64,000 nucleotides of DNA from Streptomyces termitum. Lineage in GTDB: Bacteria; Actinomycetota; Actinomycetes; Streptomycetales; Streptomycetaceae. Below the pieces are notes generated by a model that worked only from the letters and a program-made list of their open reading frames with translations, was not told the DNA's origin and did not search any database. Positions 33,486 to 41,584 of this stretch are shown piece by piece (position 1 is the stretch's first letter; every line of letters begins with the position of its first letter). Location: assembly GCF_014650175.1 (NCBI RefSeq), contig NZ_BMUL01000006.1:356540-420539 (forward strand). Reading direction: 5' to 3'. The translations under genes and the position numbers were made by a program.

Positions 33486-34688
33486 GTGGAACTGACTCTG
33501 CTCGGCACCGGCGCCCCGCTCGGCCTCCCCCGTCCCGACTGCCCGTGCGCCGTCTGCGCGCGCTCCCGGGGCCCGCACGCGCGGGCCGCGACCGCGCTGC
33601 TCGTGGACGGGGCCCTGCTGCTCGACCTCACCCCGGGGGCGGCGCTCGCCGCGGCCCGCGCGGGGCGGTCGCTGGTGGGGGTGCGGCAGGTGCTGCTGAC
33701 CTCCCCGCACGACGGGCCGCCGGTGGAGCTGCCGGCCGGGCTGCCGACGGCCGGGCGGGTGCCGGACGGCCGGGAGCTGACGCTGATCAGCGGGCACCGG
33801 GTGCGGGCGGTGCCGATGGACTCCCCCGGGACCGGCTACGAGGTGGTCTCGCCGGAGGGCGAGCGGCTGCTGTACCTGCCGCGCGGCGGGGCGCCGGCCG
33901 GGCTGCCGGAGCACCACCCGCGGCCGTACGACCTGGTGGCGGCGGACGTGACGGGCCGCCCGGAGGCGCTGGCCCGGCTGCGGGCGAGCGGCGCGGTGGG
34001 GCCGGACACCGAGGTGGTCGCCGTCCACCTCGACCACGACGCGCCGGCCGGCGCCGAGCTGGACCGGCGGCTGGCGGCGGCCGGGGCGCGGGCGGTGCCG
34101 GACGGGACGGTGCTGTACGCGGGCGAGTACCGCGAGCTGCCCCGGGTGCCGCGCCGGACGCTGGTGACCGGCGGGGCCCGGTCGGGGAAGTCGGTGGAGG
34201 CCGAGCGGCGCCTGGAGACCTTCCCCGAGGTGCTGTACGTGGCCACCGGCGGCACCCGCGAGGGGGACGCGGAGTGGGCGGAGCGGGTCGGGCTGCACCG
34301 GGAGCGGCGGCCCGCGTCCTGGCGCACCGCCGAGACCACCGACCTGGTGCCGCTGCTCGCCGGGGACGGTCCGGCGGTGCTGGTCGACTGCCTGTCGCTG
34401 TGGCTGACGGACGCCATGGACCGGGTGGGCGCCTGGGACGACGCGCGGTGGGAGGAGAGCGGCCGTGCGGCGCTGCGGGAGCGGACGGCGGAGCTGGTGG
34501 CGGCGGTGCGGGCGACCCGGCGGACGGTGGTGGCGGTGACCAACGAGGTGGGTTCGGGGGTGGTGCCGGGGACGGCGGCGGGGCGGCGCTTCCGGGACGA
34601 GCTGGGGCGGCTGAACGCGGCCTTCGCCGACGAGTGCGAGCAGGTGGTGGTCGTGGTCGCCGGTCAGCCGCTGGTGCTGCGCGGGTAG
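33486..34688 (+). CDS. cobU: Cobinamide kinase/guanylyltransferase fused to a degenerate metallo-beta-lactamase domain
   Basis: This is a 400-residue fusion. Residues 223-400 form CobU: P-loop GGARSGKS (229-236), YVATGGTREGD, guanylylated-histidine region LHRERRPASWRTAE (His271), VDCLSLWLTD and TNEVGSGVVPGTAAGRRFRD. This activity phosphorylates and guanylylates adenosylcobinamide. Residues 1-215 resemble a metallo-beta-lactamase fold (VELTLLGTGAPLGLPRPDCPC... and late VVAVHLDHD), but the HxHxDH motif reads TSPHDGPPVEL, so metal binding is doubtful. The GTG at 33486 starts the MBL-like domain exactly. cobT follows 59 bases later. Confidence 0.9.
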   Translation: MELTLLGTGAPLGLPRPDCPCAVCARSRGPHARAATALLVDGALLLDLTPGAALAAARAGRSLVGVRQVLLTSPHDGPPVELPAGLPTAGRVPDGRELTLISGHRVRAVPMDSPGTGYEVVSPEGERLLYLPRGGAPAGLPEHHPRPYDLVAADVTGRPEALARLRASGAVGPDTEVVAVHLDHDAPAGAELDRRLAAAGARAVPDGTVLYAGEYRELPRVPRRTLVTGGARSGKSVEAERRLETFPEVLYVATGGTREGDAEWAERVGLHRERRPASWRTAETTDLVPLLAGDGPAVLVDCLSLWLTDAMDRVGAWDDARWEESGRAALRERTAELVAAVRATRRTVVAVTNEVGSGVVPGTAAGRRFRDELGRLNAAFADECEQVVVVVAGQPLVLRG

Positions 34689-34747
34689 GGTGCTGATCCC
34701 GATGGCCCGTGCCGAAACTCGCTGATGTCACAAGGCGGAAACCTCCG

Positions 34748-35845
34748 ATGGACCCTCTGCAGCCCCTGAATCTCGACGACTTCTCCGACCTGATCGAGCG
34801 CCCCGACGGCGGGATCCGGCGCGACGCCGAGGAGCGCCGGGAGCGGCTCGTCGTGCCGCCGGGCGCGCTCGGCCGCCTCGACGAGCTGGGCGAGTGGCTC
34901 TCCGCGGCCCAGTCGGCGGTGCGGGTGCGGGCGATCGGGCAGCCGAAGGCCGTCCTCTTCGCCGGTGACCACGGCGTCGCCGCGCTCGGCGTGTCGGGCC
35001 GGCCGGCCGGGACCGGGCACCTCCTGGCGCGGGCCGTGCTGGACGGGGAGAGCCCGGTGGCCGTGCTGGCGCGGTCGATGGACGTGCCGGTGCGGGTGGT
35101 GGACGCGGGTCTGGACTGCGATCCGGAGCTGCTGCCGGAGGCCGTGGTGCGGCACCGGGTGCGGCGCGGCAGCGGCCGGATCGACGTCGAGGACGCGCTG
35201 ACCCCGGAGGAGACCGAGGCGGCGGTCCGGCTCGGGATCGCGCTCGCCGACGAGGAGGCCGACTCGGGCACCGATCTGGTGGTGCTTGGCGATCTGAGCG
35301 TGGGCGGCACGACGGCGGCGGCCACCCTGATCGCGGCGCTGTGCGGGACGGACGCCTCGGTGGTGACCGGGCGCGGCGGCGCCGGCATCGACGACCTGGC
35401 GTGGATGCGCAAGTGCGCGGCGGTCCGGGACGCGCTGCGGCGGGCCCGGCCGGTCCTCGGCGACCAGCTGGCGCTGCTCGGCGCGGTCGGCGGGGCGGAC
35501 CTGGCGGCCATGACGGGCTTCCTGCTCCAGGCCGCGGTGCGGCGGATGCCGGTGGTGCTGGACGGGGTGGTGGGCGCGGCCTGTGCGCTGGTGGCGCAGC
35601 GGGCGGCGTTCCGGGCGCCGGACTGGTGGCTGGCGGGCCAGGTGTCCGGGGAGCCGGCGCAGGCGAAGGCGCTGGACCGGATGGCGCTCAACCCGCTGCT
35701 CGACCAGGGCGTCCATGTGGGTGAGGGAACCGGGGCACTGCTCGCGCTTCCCCTCGTCCGGGCCGCGGCGGCGCTCGCCGCCGAGCTGCCCGAGCGTCCC
35801 GAGCCGGCCGCCGAGGAGGCGGACCCGGCGGTCGAGGTGCTGTGA
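34748..35845 (+). CDS. cobT: Nicotinate-nucleotide-dimethylbenzimidazole phosphoribosyltransferase
   Basis: This 365-residue enzyme makes alpha-ribazole phosphate, the lower-ligand precursor of cobalamin. CobT motifs: PPGALGRLDELGEWL (near residue 40), LFAGDHGVAALGVS (near 75), LGDLSVGGTTAAATLIAAL and the late LNPLLDQGVHVGEGTGALLALPL with the catalytic glutamate in GEGTGA. The ATG at 34748 has AAGGCGGA upstream; an in-frame GTG at 34709 is less likely. It forms a late-cobalamin group with the cobU fusion and cobS. Confidence 0.95.
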   Translation: MDPLQPLNLDDFSDLIERPDGGIRRDAEERRERLVVPPGALGRLDELGEWLSAAQSAVRVRAIGQPKAVLFAGDHGVAALGVSGRPAGTGHLLARAVLDGESPVAVLARSMDVPVRVVDAGLDCDPELLPEAVVRHRVRRGSGRIDVEDALTPEETEAAVRLGIALADEEADSGTDLVVLGDLSVGGTTAAATLIAALCGTDASVVTGRGGAGIDDLAWMRKCAAVRDALRRARPVLGDQLALLGAVGGADLAAMTGFLLQAAVRRMPVVLDGVVGAACALVAQRAAFRAPDWWLAGQVSGEPAQAKALDRMALNPLLDQGVHVGEGTGALLALPLVRAAAALAAELPERPEPAAEEADPAVEVL

Positions 35846-35956
35846 CGGGGAGGGCGTCTTCCGATCGGTGAGGTCCGGGGGCGGCCGTCCGCGACGCGCG
35901 GGCGGCCGTCTCCGGCGTCGCCGCACGGCCCGGAGTGCCCCATATGATCGCTTTTC

Positions 35957-37717
35957 ATGGGAGAGGTCCGTTTGTCCGCCGAAGGAGCGCCCCGGGGCAC
36001 CGAACGATCGCGGCGCGGTGCCGCGTTCGCCGTCTGGTACCTCCGCGTCGTCACGTTCATCAATTTCCTGAGCGCCGTCTGGGTCTCCTTCGGGCAGGAC
36101 CTGCGCCGGCACAACGCGAACGACTACTTCACGCCGTACATGCTCACCGCGGGCTTCGCCTCCGGCGTCTTCACCCTCTTCCTCGCGATCACCATGCGCC
36201 GCCGCAAGCGGGCCGCCTGGATCCTGAACACGGTGCTCGCCGGGCTGTTCCTGCTGCTCTTCGCGGTGGTGATGATCCTTCCCGAGATCCGGCGGCACCC
36301 GCAGAACTGGATCTCGCTGGGCCTCACCGCCGCCTTCTTCGCCGCCCTGCTGCTGGGCCGCAGGGAGTTCTACGCGAAGGGCGACCGGTCCAACCCGTGG
36401 CTGGCGGCGGTCGTCGCGGCCGGCGGCCTGCTCGTCACCTCGCTGCTGGCCGCCCTCCTGGTCACCGCCACCAACACGGCCCCCGGCCACGCCGGCTTCC
36501 TGGAGCGCTGGCGGTACGGCGTGATGCGGCTGGTCACGCTGGCCACCGACGACGGCCGCTTCCCCGCGATCACCACCCCGGGCTGGGTGGACGTCGTCAT
36601 CAACGTGATGTCCACGCTGCTGCTGTGCGCGGTCCTCTTCGCCGCCTTCCGGTCCCGGCGGGCGGTGGACCCGCTGACCGCGGAGGACGAGCGGCGGCTG
36701 CGGGCCCTGCTCGACAAGCACGGCGACCGCGACTCGCTCGGCTACTTCGCACTGCGCCGCGAGAAGAGCGTGATCTTCTCGCCGAGCGAGAAGGCGGCCG
36801 TCGCCTACCGGGTGGTGGGCGGGGTCTCGCTCGCCTCCGGGGATCCGATCGGCGACCCCGAGGCGTGGCCGGGGGCGATCGAGCCGTGGCTGGCCGAGGC
36901 CCGGGAGCACGGCTGGATCCCGGCGGTCATGGGCGCGGGCGAGGAGGCCGGGGTGATCTACGGGCGGCACGGCCTGGACGCGCTCGAACTGGGCGACGAG
37001 GCGATCGTGGAGACGGCCGACTTCACCCTGGAGGGCCGGGCGATGCGCACCGTCCGGCAGGCGTTCAACCGGGTGAAGCGGGCCGGGTACGGGGTGCGGA
37101 TCCGGCGCCACGAGGACATCCCCGCCGACGAGATGGACGCGCTGCTGCGCAAGGCGGACGACTGGCGGGACGGGGCGACCGAGCGGGGCTTCTCGATGGC
37201 CCTGGGCCGGCTCGGCGACCCGGACGACGGGCGCTGCGTGATGCTGGAGTGCACCGACGGGGACGGGGAGCTGCGGGCGCTGCTCTCCTTCGTGCCGTGG
37301 GGGCCGAAGGGGCTCTCGCTGGACCTGATGCGCCGGGACCGGGACTCCGAGAACGGGCTGATGGAGTTCATGGTGATCGAGCTCCTCCAGCGGTCGAAGG
37401 AGATCGGGATCACTCAGGTCTCGCTGAACTTCGCGATGTTCCGCTCCGTCTTCGAGCGTGGCTCGAAGCTCGGCGCCGGTCCGGTCCTGAGGCTGTGGCG
37501 CTCCCTGCTCGGCTTCTTCTCCCGCTGGTGGCAGATCGAGTCGCTGTACCGGGCCAACGCCAAGTACCGACCGATCTGGGAGCCCCGTTTCATGCTGTTC
37601 GAGAAGAGCGCGGACCTGCTGCGCATCGGCCTCGCGGCGGGCCGCGCCGAAGGCTTCCTGGAGGCCCCCGGGCTGCCGAAGTGGCTGCACCGCAGACACC
37701 TGGCGGGCCGGCGTTGA
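35957..37717 (+). CDS. Phosphatidylglycerol lysyltransferase-like protein (DUF2156/MprF C-terminal family)
   Basis: This 586-residue membrane enzyme has six or so N-terminal helices (about 25-225) and a large cytoplasmic GNAT-like DUF2156 domain (about 240-575). That domain transfers an aminoacyl group from tRNA to lipid in MprF/LysX homologues. Recognisable regions are ALRREKSVIFSPSEKAAVAYRVVGGVSLASGDPIG, EDIPADEMDALLRKADDWRDGATERGFSMALGRL, LLSFVPWG, LSLDLMRRDRDSENGLMEFMVIELL and RFQIESLY-like WQIESLYRANAKYRPIWEPRF. Charge masking of lipids would lower sensitivity to cationic peptides. The downstream membrane gene overlaps its stop. Confidence 0.85.
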   Translation: MGEVRLSAEGAPRGTERSRRGAAFAVWYLRVVTFINFLSAVWVSFGQDLRRHNANDYFTPYMLTAGFASGVFTLFLAITMRRRKRAAWILNTVLAGLFLLLFAVVMILPEIRRHPQNWISLGLTAAFFAALLLGRREFYAKGDRSNPWLAAVVAAGGLLVTSLLAALLVTATNTAPGHAGFLERWRYGVMRLVTLATDDGRFPAITTPGWVDVVINVMSTLLLCAVLFAAFRSRRAVDPLTAEDERRLRALLDKHGDRDSLGYFALRREKSVIFSPSEKAAVAYRVVGGVSLASGDPIGDPEAWPGAIEPWLAEAREHGWIPAVMGAGEEAGVIYGRHGLDALELGDEAIVETADFTLEGRAMRTVRQAFNRVKRAGYGVRIRRHEDIPADEMDALLRKADDWRDGATERGFSMALGRLGDPDDGRCVMLECTDGDGELRALLSFVPWGPKGLSLDLMRRDRDSENGLMEFMVIELLQRSKEIGITQVSLNFAMFRSVFERGSKLGAGPVLRLWRSLLGFFSRWWQIESLYRANAKYRPIWEPRFMLFEKSADLLRIGLAAGRAEGFLEAPGLPKWLHRRHLAGRR

Positions 37718-38424
37718 ACCGGTCCGTCCGCTCCTGGGCCGGCCGGGAGTGGGGGCCGCTGTGCACCACCCTGCGGACCGCGCTGGTCACCCGGCGGTGG
37801 CGGGCCGTCCCGATGACGCTGGCCGCCGTCTGCCTCACCTCGCTCTTCCAGCTCGTGCAGAACCAGGACTGGGGGTACGGGCCGGTGCAGGCGATCGGCT
37901 CGGTGCGGGCCGAGGACCCGCTCTGGCTGTCGCTGCTGCGCACCCCGCTCTCGCTGTTCGTGCCGGCGCTCGACCTGCCGGTGTGGGGCGCGCTCGCGCA
38001 GGTCCTGCTGGTCTTCGGGATCGCCGAGATCTGCCTGGGCCGGTGGCGGACCCTGGGGGTGGCCTATCTGGCGACGCTGGCGGGGACGCTGTACGCGCGC
38101 GTGGGCATCGCCCTGGGCCCGGACTCGCCGCTGGGGCTGCCCGCCTCGGACGCCCTGGTGGTGGACACCGGCCCGTCGGCGGCGGTGGTGGGCCTCGCCG
38201 TCTACGTCTGCTGGCGGTACCGGGCGTACGCGACGGGCTCGGCGGTCGTCCTCGCGATGGTCGTCGAGGTGGTGATCAAGCCGAACCTGGCGGGGAAGGA
38301 GCACCTGGCGGCCATCGCGGGCGTGCTGGTGCTGATGGCGGTCGTCCGGTGGCGGGAGCGGGGTCAGGACGGGGTGGAGCCGCGGCCGGGCACCCGCTCC
38401 TGGAAGCCGCCGATCAGGTCCTGA
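37714..38424 (+). CDS. Polytopic membrane protein, rhomboid-like topology, no catalytic motif seen
   Basis: This 236-residue protein has about six hydrophobic helices (AVPMTLAAVCLTSLFQLV, LPVWGALAQVLLVFGIAEI, LGVAYLATLAGTLYARV, SAAVVGLAVYVCW, SAVVLAMVVEVV, HLAAIAGVLVLMAVVRW). The layout recalls rhomboid-superfamily proteins, but no GxS or distal His dyad is obvious. The start is a TTG overlapping the upstream stop in TTGA, suggesting strict translational coupling to the lipid aminoacyltransferase. The final 61 bases overlap the convergent gene on the other strand. Function unknown. Confidence 0.72.
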   Translation: MNRSVRSWAGREWGPLCTTLRTALVTRRWRAVPMTLAAVCLTSLFQLVQNQDWGYGPVQAIGSVRAEDPLWLSLLRTPLSLFVPALDLPVWGALAQVLLVFGIAEICLGRWRTLGVAYLATLAGTLYARVGIALGPDSPLGLPASDALVVDTGPSAAVVGLAVYVCWRYRAYATGSAVVLAMVVEVVIKPNLAGKEHLAAIAGVLVLMAVVRWRERGQDGVEPRPGTRSWKPPIRS

Positions 38425-39128
38425 AAGCGCCGCCGCAGCCGGGTCCACCGCTTGTCGTGGCGGTACGCGCGCAGCCGGGAGCGGGCCCGCGCGCGGGGGC
38501 GGCGGCGGTAGAGGCGGCGGGCCCACCAGGAGCCGGGGCGGGCCAGCCGGACGGCGCCGACGAGGGCCACGAAGGGCACGAAGACGCCGATCAGGGCCAT
38601 CCGGAGCTTGCCCTTGACGAGGGTGACCAGGGCGAAGAGGAAGTTGAGCAGCAGGGTCAGGATGAAGGTGGTCCGGTCGGCGCGCTCGCCGGAGGTCATG
38701 TCGTCGACGCCGAGCGGGGAGAAGCCGCTGAGCGCGAGGAGCATGAGGGCGGCGGTGAGGACGACGACCTCGACGCTCTGGCGGCCCTCCTCCGACCAGT
38801 ACACGTCGTCGAGGTGGAGGATCAGCGCGAACTCGTCGAGGACGAGTCCGGCGCCGACGCCGAAGACCACGGCGAAGGCGGCGGCCCCGGCGCCGTGCCG
38901 GCCGCTGGCGACCGCGCCGAAGCCGCCGAGGACGGTGAGGACCACGCCGGGCACGACGTGATGGATGTGGAGCCCGCCGGAGGAGACGTTGCGGAAGGGT
39001 CCCTTCCCGGCCCGGATGAGCCGGGTGACGGTGCGGGTGACCAGGAAGGTCAGAACGAAGGAGGCCAGGGCCAGGAGCATCGGGAGCTTGCCCGGCTCGA
39101 CGATGTTGCGGGAGAACCAGTGACCCAT
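38364..39128 (-). CDS. Integral membrane protein of unknown function
   Basis: This is a 254-residue protein with about six helices (PMLLALASFVLTFLVTRTV, VPGVVLTVLGGFGAVASG, AAFAVVFGVGAGLVLDEFALIL, VEVVVLTAALMLLALSGF, TTFILTLLLNFLFALVTLV, ALIGVFVPFVALVGAVRL) and a strongly basic C-terminus (RRRPRARARSRLRAYRHDKRWTRLRRRF). SGGLHIHHVVPG and FALILHLDDVYW carry conserved-looking His and Asp residues that could bind metal. ATG 39128 follows GGGGTGG; a TTG at 39155 is less likely. Its 3' end overlaps the convergent neighbour by 61 bases. Confidence 0.78.
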   Translation of the reverse strand: MGHWFSRNIVEPGKLPMLLALASFVLTFLVTRTVTRLIRAGKGPFRNVSSGGLHIHHVVPGVVLTVLGGFGAVASGRHGAGAAAFAVVFGVGAGLVLDEFALILHLDDVYWSEEGRQSVEVVVLTAALMLLALSGFSPLGVDDMTSGERADRTTFILTLLLNFLFALVTLVKGKLRMALIGVFVPFVALVGAVRLARPGSWWARRLYRRRPRARARSRLRAYRHDKRWTRLRRRFQDLIGGFQERVPGRGSTPS

Positions 39129-39205
39129 GCCACCCCGTTCCGATACGCCCGACAAGTCCCTTTCCTGGCAATCTACCGTCCGGTCACGGCGATTACCCTG
39201 CCCGG

Positions 39206-39970
39206 ATGGACGGCCTGCGTTTCGCCTTCGGCACCCTCACCGTGTTCCCCGCCCGCATCACCCGCTGGGACCGGGACGCGGCGCGCGCCGGCATGCTCTG
39301 CGCCCCGCTCGCCGGGCTCGCCGTCGGCCTGACCGCCGCCGCGGCCGGCGGGGTCCTCCTCCCGCTCGGCTCCGGGCCGCTGGTCGCCGCCGTCGTCTCC
39401 GTCGCCGTCCCCGCCCTGCTCACCCGGGGCCTGCACCTCGACGGCCTCGCCGACACCGCCGACGGCCTCGGCAGCGCCAAGCCCGCCGAGGACGCGCTGC
39501 GCATCATGAAGCAGTCCGACATCGGCCCCTTCGGCGTCATCTCCCTGGTCCTCGCCCTGCTCGCCCAGGTCGCCGCCGTGTCCGAGCTGTACGGGGCCGG
39601 GTGGGCGCGCGGCGCGCTCGGCGTCGTCCTGGCCGCCACCGTCGCCCGGCTCGCCCTCACCCACGCCTCCCGGCACGGTGTCCCGGCCGCCCGGCCCGAG
39701 GGGCTCGGCGCGATCGTCGCGGCCACCGTCCCGGTCCGCGCGGCGACCCTCGCCACCGCCGCCGTCCTGCTGGCCGCCGCCGCCGCGGGCCTGCTGCTCT
39801 CCCCGTACGACGCCGTCCGCGCGGTCCTCGCCGCCGGCGCCGGCCTGGCCGCCGCCGCCCTGCTGCTGCGCCGCTGCGTCCGCCGCTTCGGCGGTGTCAC
39901 CGGCGACGTCTTCGGCGCGCTGGCGGAGGCCGCCGCCACCACGGTCCTGCTCGCGCTGACGCTGGGCTGA
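39206..39970 (+). CDS. cobS: Adenosylcobinamide-GDP ribazoletransferase (cobalamin synthase)
   Basis: This 254-residue membrane enzyme joins AdoCbi-GDP and alpha-ribazole to give adenosylcobalamin. CobS signatures are present: LRFAFGTLTVFPARI at the N-terminus, the acidic TRGLHLDGLADTADGLGS motif (near residue 75), MKQSDIGPFGVISLVLALL and several hydrophobic helices. It completes the lower-ligand pathway with the cobU fusion and cobT, from which it is separated by three membrane genes. A mobile palindromic element begins 13 bases after its stop. Confidence 0.95.
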   Translation: MDGLRFAFGTLTVFPARITRWDRDAARAGMLCAPLAGLAVGLTAAAAGGVLLPLGSGPLVAAVVSVAVPALLTRGLHLDGLADTADGLGSAKPAEDALRIMKQSDIGPFGVISLVLALLAQVAAVSELYGAGWARGALGVVLAATVARLALTHASRHGVPAARPEGLGAIVAATVPVRAATLATAAVLLAAAAAGLLLSPYDAVRAVLAAGAGLAAAALLLRRCVRRFGGVTGDVFGALAEAAATTVLLALTLG

Positions 39971-39982
39971 GCCGGGCACGAC

Positions 39983-40163
39983 CTAGGTCGTGTCCGGAAA
40001 GTCTCGCCGTGCGCCCGGAGGGCGCGGTCCGCGGCGTCCGGTGCGTGCTCTCGGCGTGCCGGCCGTGATCCCCCGTACTGGATGTACTGGGGATTTCGGC
40101 CGGTGCGGCGAGAGTGCGTGCCGGGCGTCGCGGGCCAGGCGAGACTTTCCGGACACGCCCTAG
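39983..40163. mobile_element. MITE-like 181-bp imperfect palindrome
   Basis: The ends are inverted repeats matching in 25 of 26 positions: the left begins CTAGGTCGTGTCCGGAAAG and the right, read in reverse complement, CTAGGGCGTGTCCGGAAAG. The halves pair further inward (GCGTGCTCTCGGCGTGCCGG against its near complement), so the whole folds as one long hairpin. It has no coding capacity. CTAG at both borders resembles a target duplication. I recall similar dispersed elements in Streptomyces genomes. Its right border supplies the stop codon of the GH114-like gene. Confidence 0.75.
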
Positions 40164-40957
40164 CAGGGGCGGCGCCAGGCGTCGAGCTCGTACCGCTTGA
40201 GCATGGAGGAGAGGCCCAGTTCGCGGGCGTGCGGGCAGAAGCGGGCGGTGGGCAGTTCGTACTCGGCGTGGAAGACGGCCTTGCCGGCGGCGACGAAGGG
40301 GGCGAGGCGGTCGCACTCGGCGTACTGGGCGCACTGCTCGTTGACCGCGAAGTCGACGTCGGGCAGGAGCTGCGGGATCTGGTCGAGGTCGTTCTTGAGG
40401 CCGACGGCGAGGCCCCGGTCGTGGGCGAGGCGGGCGATCAGGCGGTGGTAGCGGAGCTGGTCGGCGGCGGTGAGGGGGAAGCCGGTGCGGTTGCGGTAGC
40501 CGTCCATGTTGTCGGGCTCCACCGCGTCGAAGCCCTTGTCGCGGCACATGTCGAGGCGCTTCGCCATCAGGGGTTCGAGGACGTCGGTGCGGCGGATGTC
40601 GAGCCACCGCTCGCCCTCCCAGCCGTTGCCCTCGCCGAGGACGGCCTCGGGGAAGCGGTCGGCGTCGGGGCGGAACTCCTCCCAGGCGCCGGTGGAGAGG
40701 TAGCAGATCACCTTCCGGCCGCGCCGGTGCAGGTCTGCGACGGTGGCGGCGGGGTGGTCGAAGCCGTCGATGTCGTAGACGGGGACGTCGACCGCGGGGT
40801 CGAGGCGTCCGCTGAGCTGCCACTGCCAGGCGAGGCCGGGGGCGGGCCGCCAGTGCCCGCCGTCCGGCGACGGCTTGGGGTCGGGGGCGGGCGGGCCCGC
40901 GCAGGCGGTGGCGAGCAGCAGCAGGGCGGCGAGGAGGGGCGGGAGGAGGCGTCTCAC
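40160..40957 (-). CDS. GH114-family endo-alpha-1,4-polygalactosaminidase-like lipoprotein (Ega3-like)
   Basis: This 265-residue exported protein has a lipoprotein signal (RRLLPPLLAALLLLATAC). The (beta/alpha)8 GH114 motifs follow: WQWQLSGRLDP, VPVYDIDGFDHPAATVADLHRRGRKVICYLSTGAWEEFRPD, EGERWLDIRR and FDAVEPDNMDGYRNRTGFPLT with the family's acidic pair. It then shows AVGLKNDLDQIPQLLPDVDFAVNEQCAQYAEC. GH114 enzymes cleave alpha-1,4-galactosamine polymers such as Pel and fungal galactosaminogalactan. The GTG start overlaps the upstream stop (GTGA). The TAG stop lies in the end of the MITE-like element, so the native C-terminus may have been altered. Confidence 0.88.
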   Translation of the reverse strand: MRRLLPPLLAALLLLATACAGPPAPDPKPSPDGGHWRPAPGLAWQWQLSGRLDPAVDVPVYDIDGFDHPAATVADLHRRGRKVICYLSTGAWEEFRPDADRFPEAVLGEGNGWEGERWLDIRRTDVLEPLMAKRLDMCRDKGFDAVEPDNMDGYRNRTGFPLTAADQLRYHRLIARLAHDRGLAVGLKNDLDQIPQLLPDVDFAVNEQCAQYAECDRLAPFVAAGKAVFHAEYELPTARFCPHARELGLSSMLKRYELDAWRRPC

Positions 40958-41571
40958 CGGGCGGGCTCCGGGAAGTGCGGCAGGGTGCCCCAGGGGTGGG
41001 CGCCGGTGCCGGGGACGGCGCAGTGGACGTCGGTGGCGGGGCGGAAGCCGGGCGGGGCGGCGTAGACGAGGTGGCAGTAGTGCGGGGCCACCGGCAGGTC
41101 GAGGGTGCGGTAGGCGTCCCACGGGCCCTCGAAGGTGACGAGGAGGTCGGCGAGTTCCTCGTAGCCGGGGTCGGGGTGGGCGCCGTGGTTGAGGACCAGG
41201 GTGGCGGCCCCGGCGGCGCGGGCCGCGACCGCGAGCCGCCGGTAGTGCGGCAGGGCGGCGGGCGCGGTGGAGACCTGGTCGAGGAAGGCGCCGTCCGCCC
41301 CGTACCAGTCGCGGTGGCGGAGCAGGTCGGCGACGACCTCGGCGTGCGGGCGGCGGCCGTAGGCGGTGTCGGCGTAGCCCAGGACGCGGACGCCGGCGGC
41401 GCGCAGCCGGTCGGCGGCCTCGGCGAAGGCCGGGTCGGGGGCCTCGCCCGCGCCGTCGGCCGGGTTGAGGATCACGCCGTGCAGGGACGGGGCCGCCCCG
41501 GTGAGGGCCGCCCACGCCTCGGGCCGGTCGGCGGGGTGCTCGTAGAACGGCACCAGGAGGGAACGGGACAC
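40954..41571 (-). CDS. Spherulation-specific family 4 protein (GH135/Sph3-like)
   Basis: This 205-residue protein with a TIM-barrel-like pattern begins SRSLLVPFYEHPADRPEAWAAL. It continues with GVILNPADGAGEAPDPAFAEA, VLGYADTAYGRR, YGADGAFLDQVS, LVLNHGAHPDPGY and LVTFEGPWDAY, the hallmark regions of spherulin-4/Sph3 glycosidases that cut N-acetylgalactosamine polymers. At the presumed catalytic dyad it has Asp-Gln (FLDQ) rather than Asp-Glu. No signal peptide is evident. GTG 41571 is chosen because GGGGGAG lies upstream. It sits 13 bases after the membrane gene and overlaps the GH114-like gene. Confidence 0.85.
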   Translation of the reverse strand: MSRSLLVPFYEHPADRPEAWAALTGAAPSLHGVILNPADGAGEAPDPAFAEAADRLRAAGVRVLGYADTAYGRRPHAEVVADLLRHRDWYGADGAFLDQVSTAPAALPHYRRLAVAARAAGAATLVLNHGAHPDPGYEELADLLVTFEGPWDAYRTLDLPVAPHYCHLVYAAPPGFRPATDVHCAVPGTGAHPWGTLPHFPEPAR

Positions 41572-41584
41572 GGTGGGGCTCCCC

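Noticed and set aside
36000..40000. Possible horizontally acquired island around the lipid aminoacyltransferase
   Set aside because: Codon and base usage match the neighbouring cob genes and there are no integrase, tRNA or att signals.
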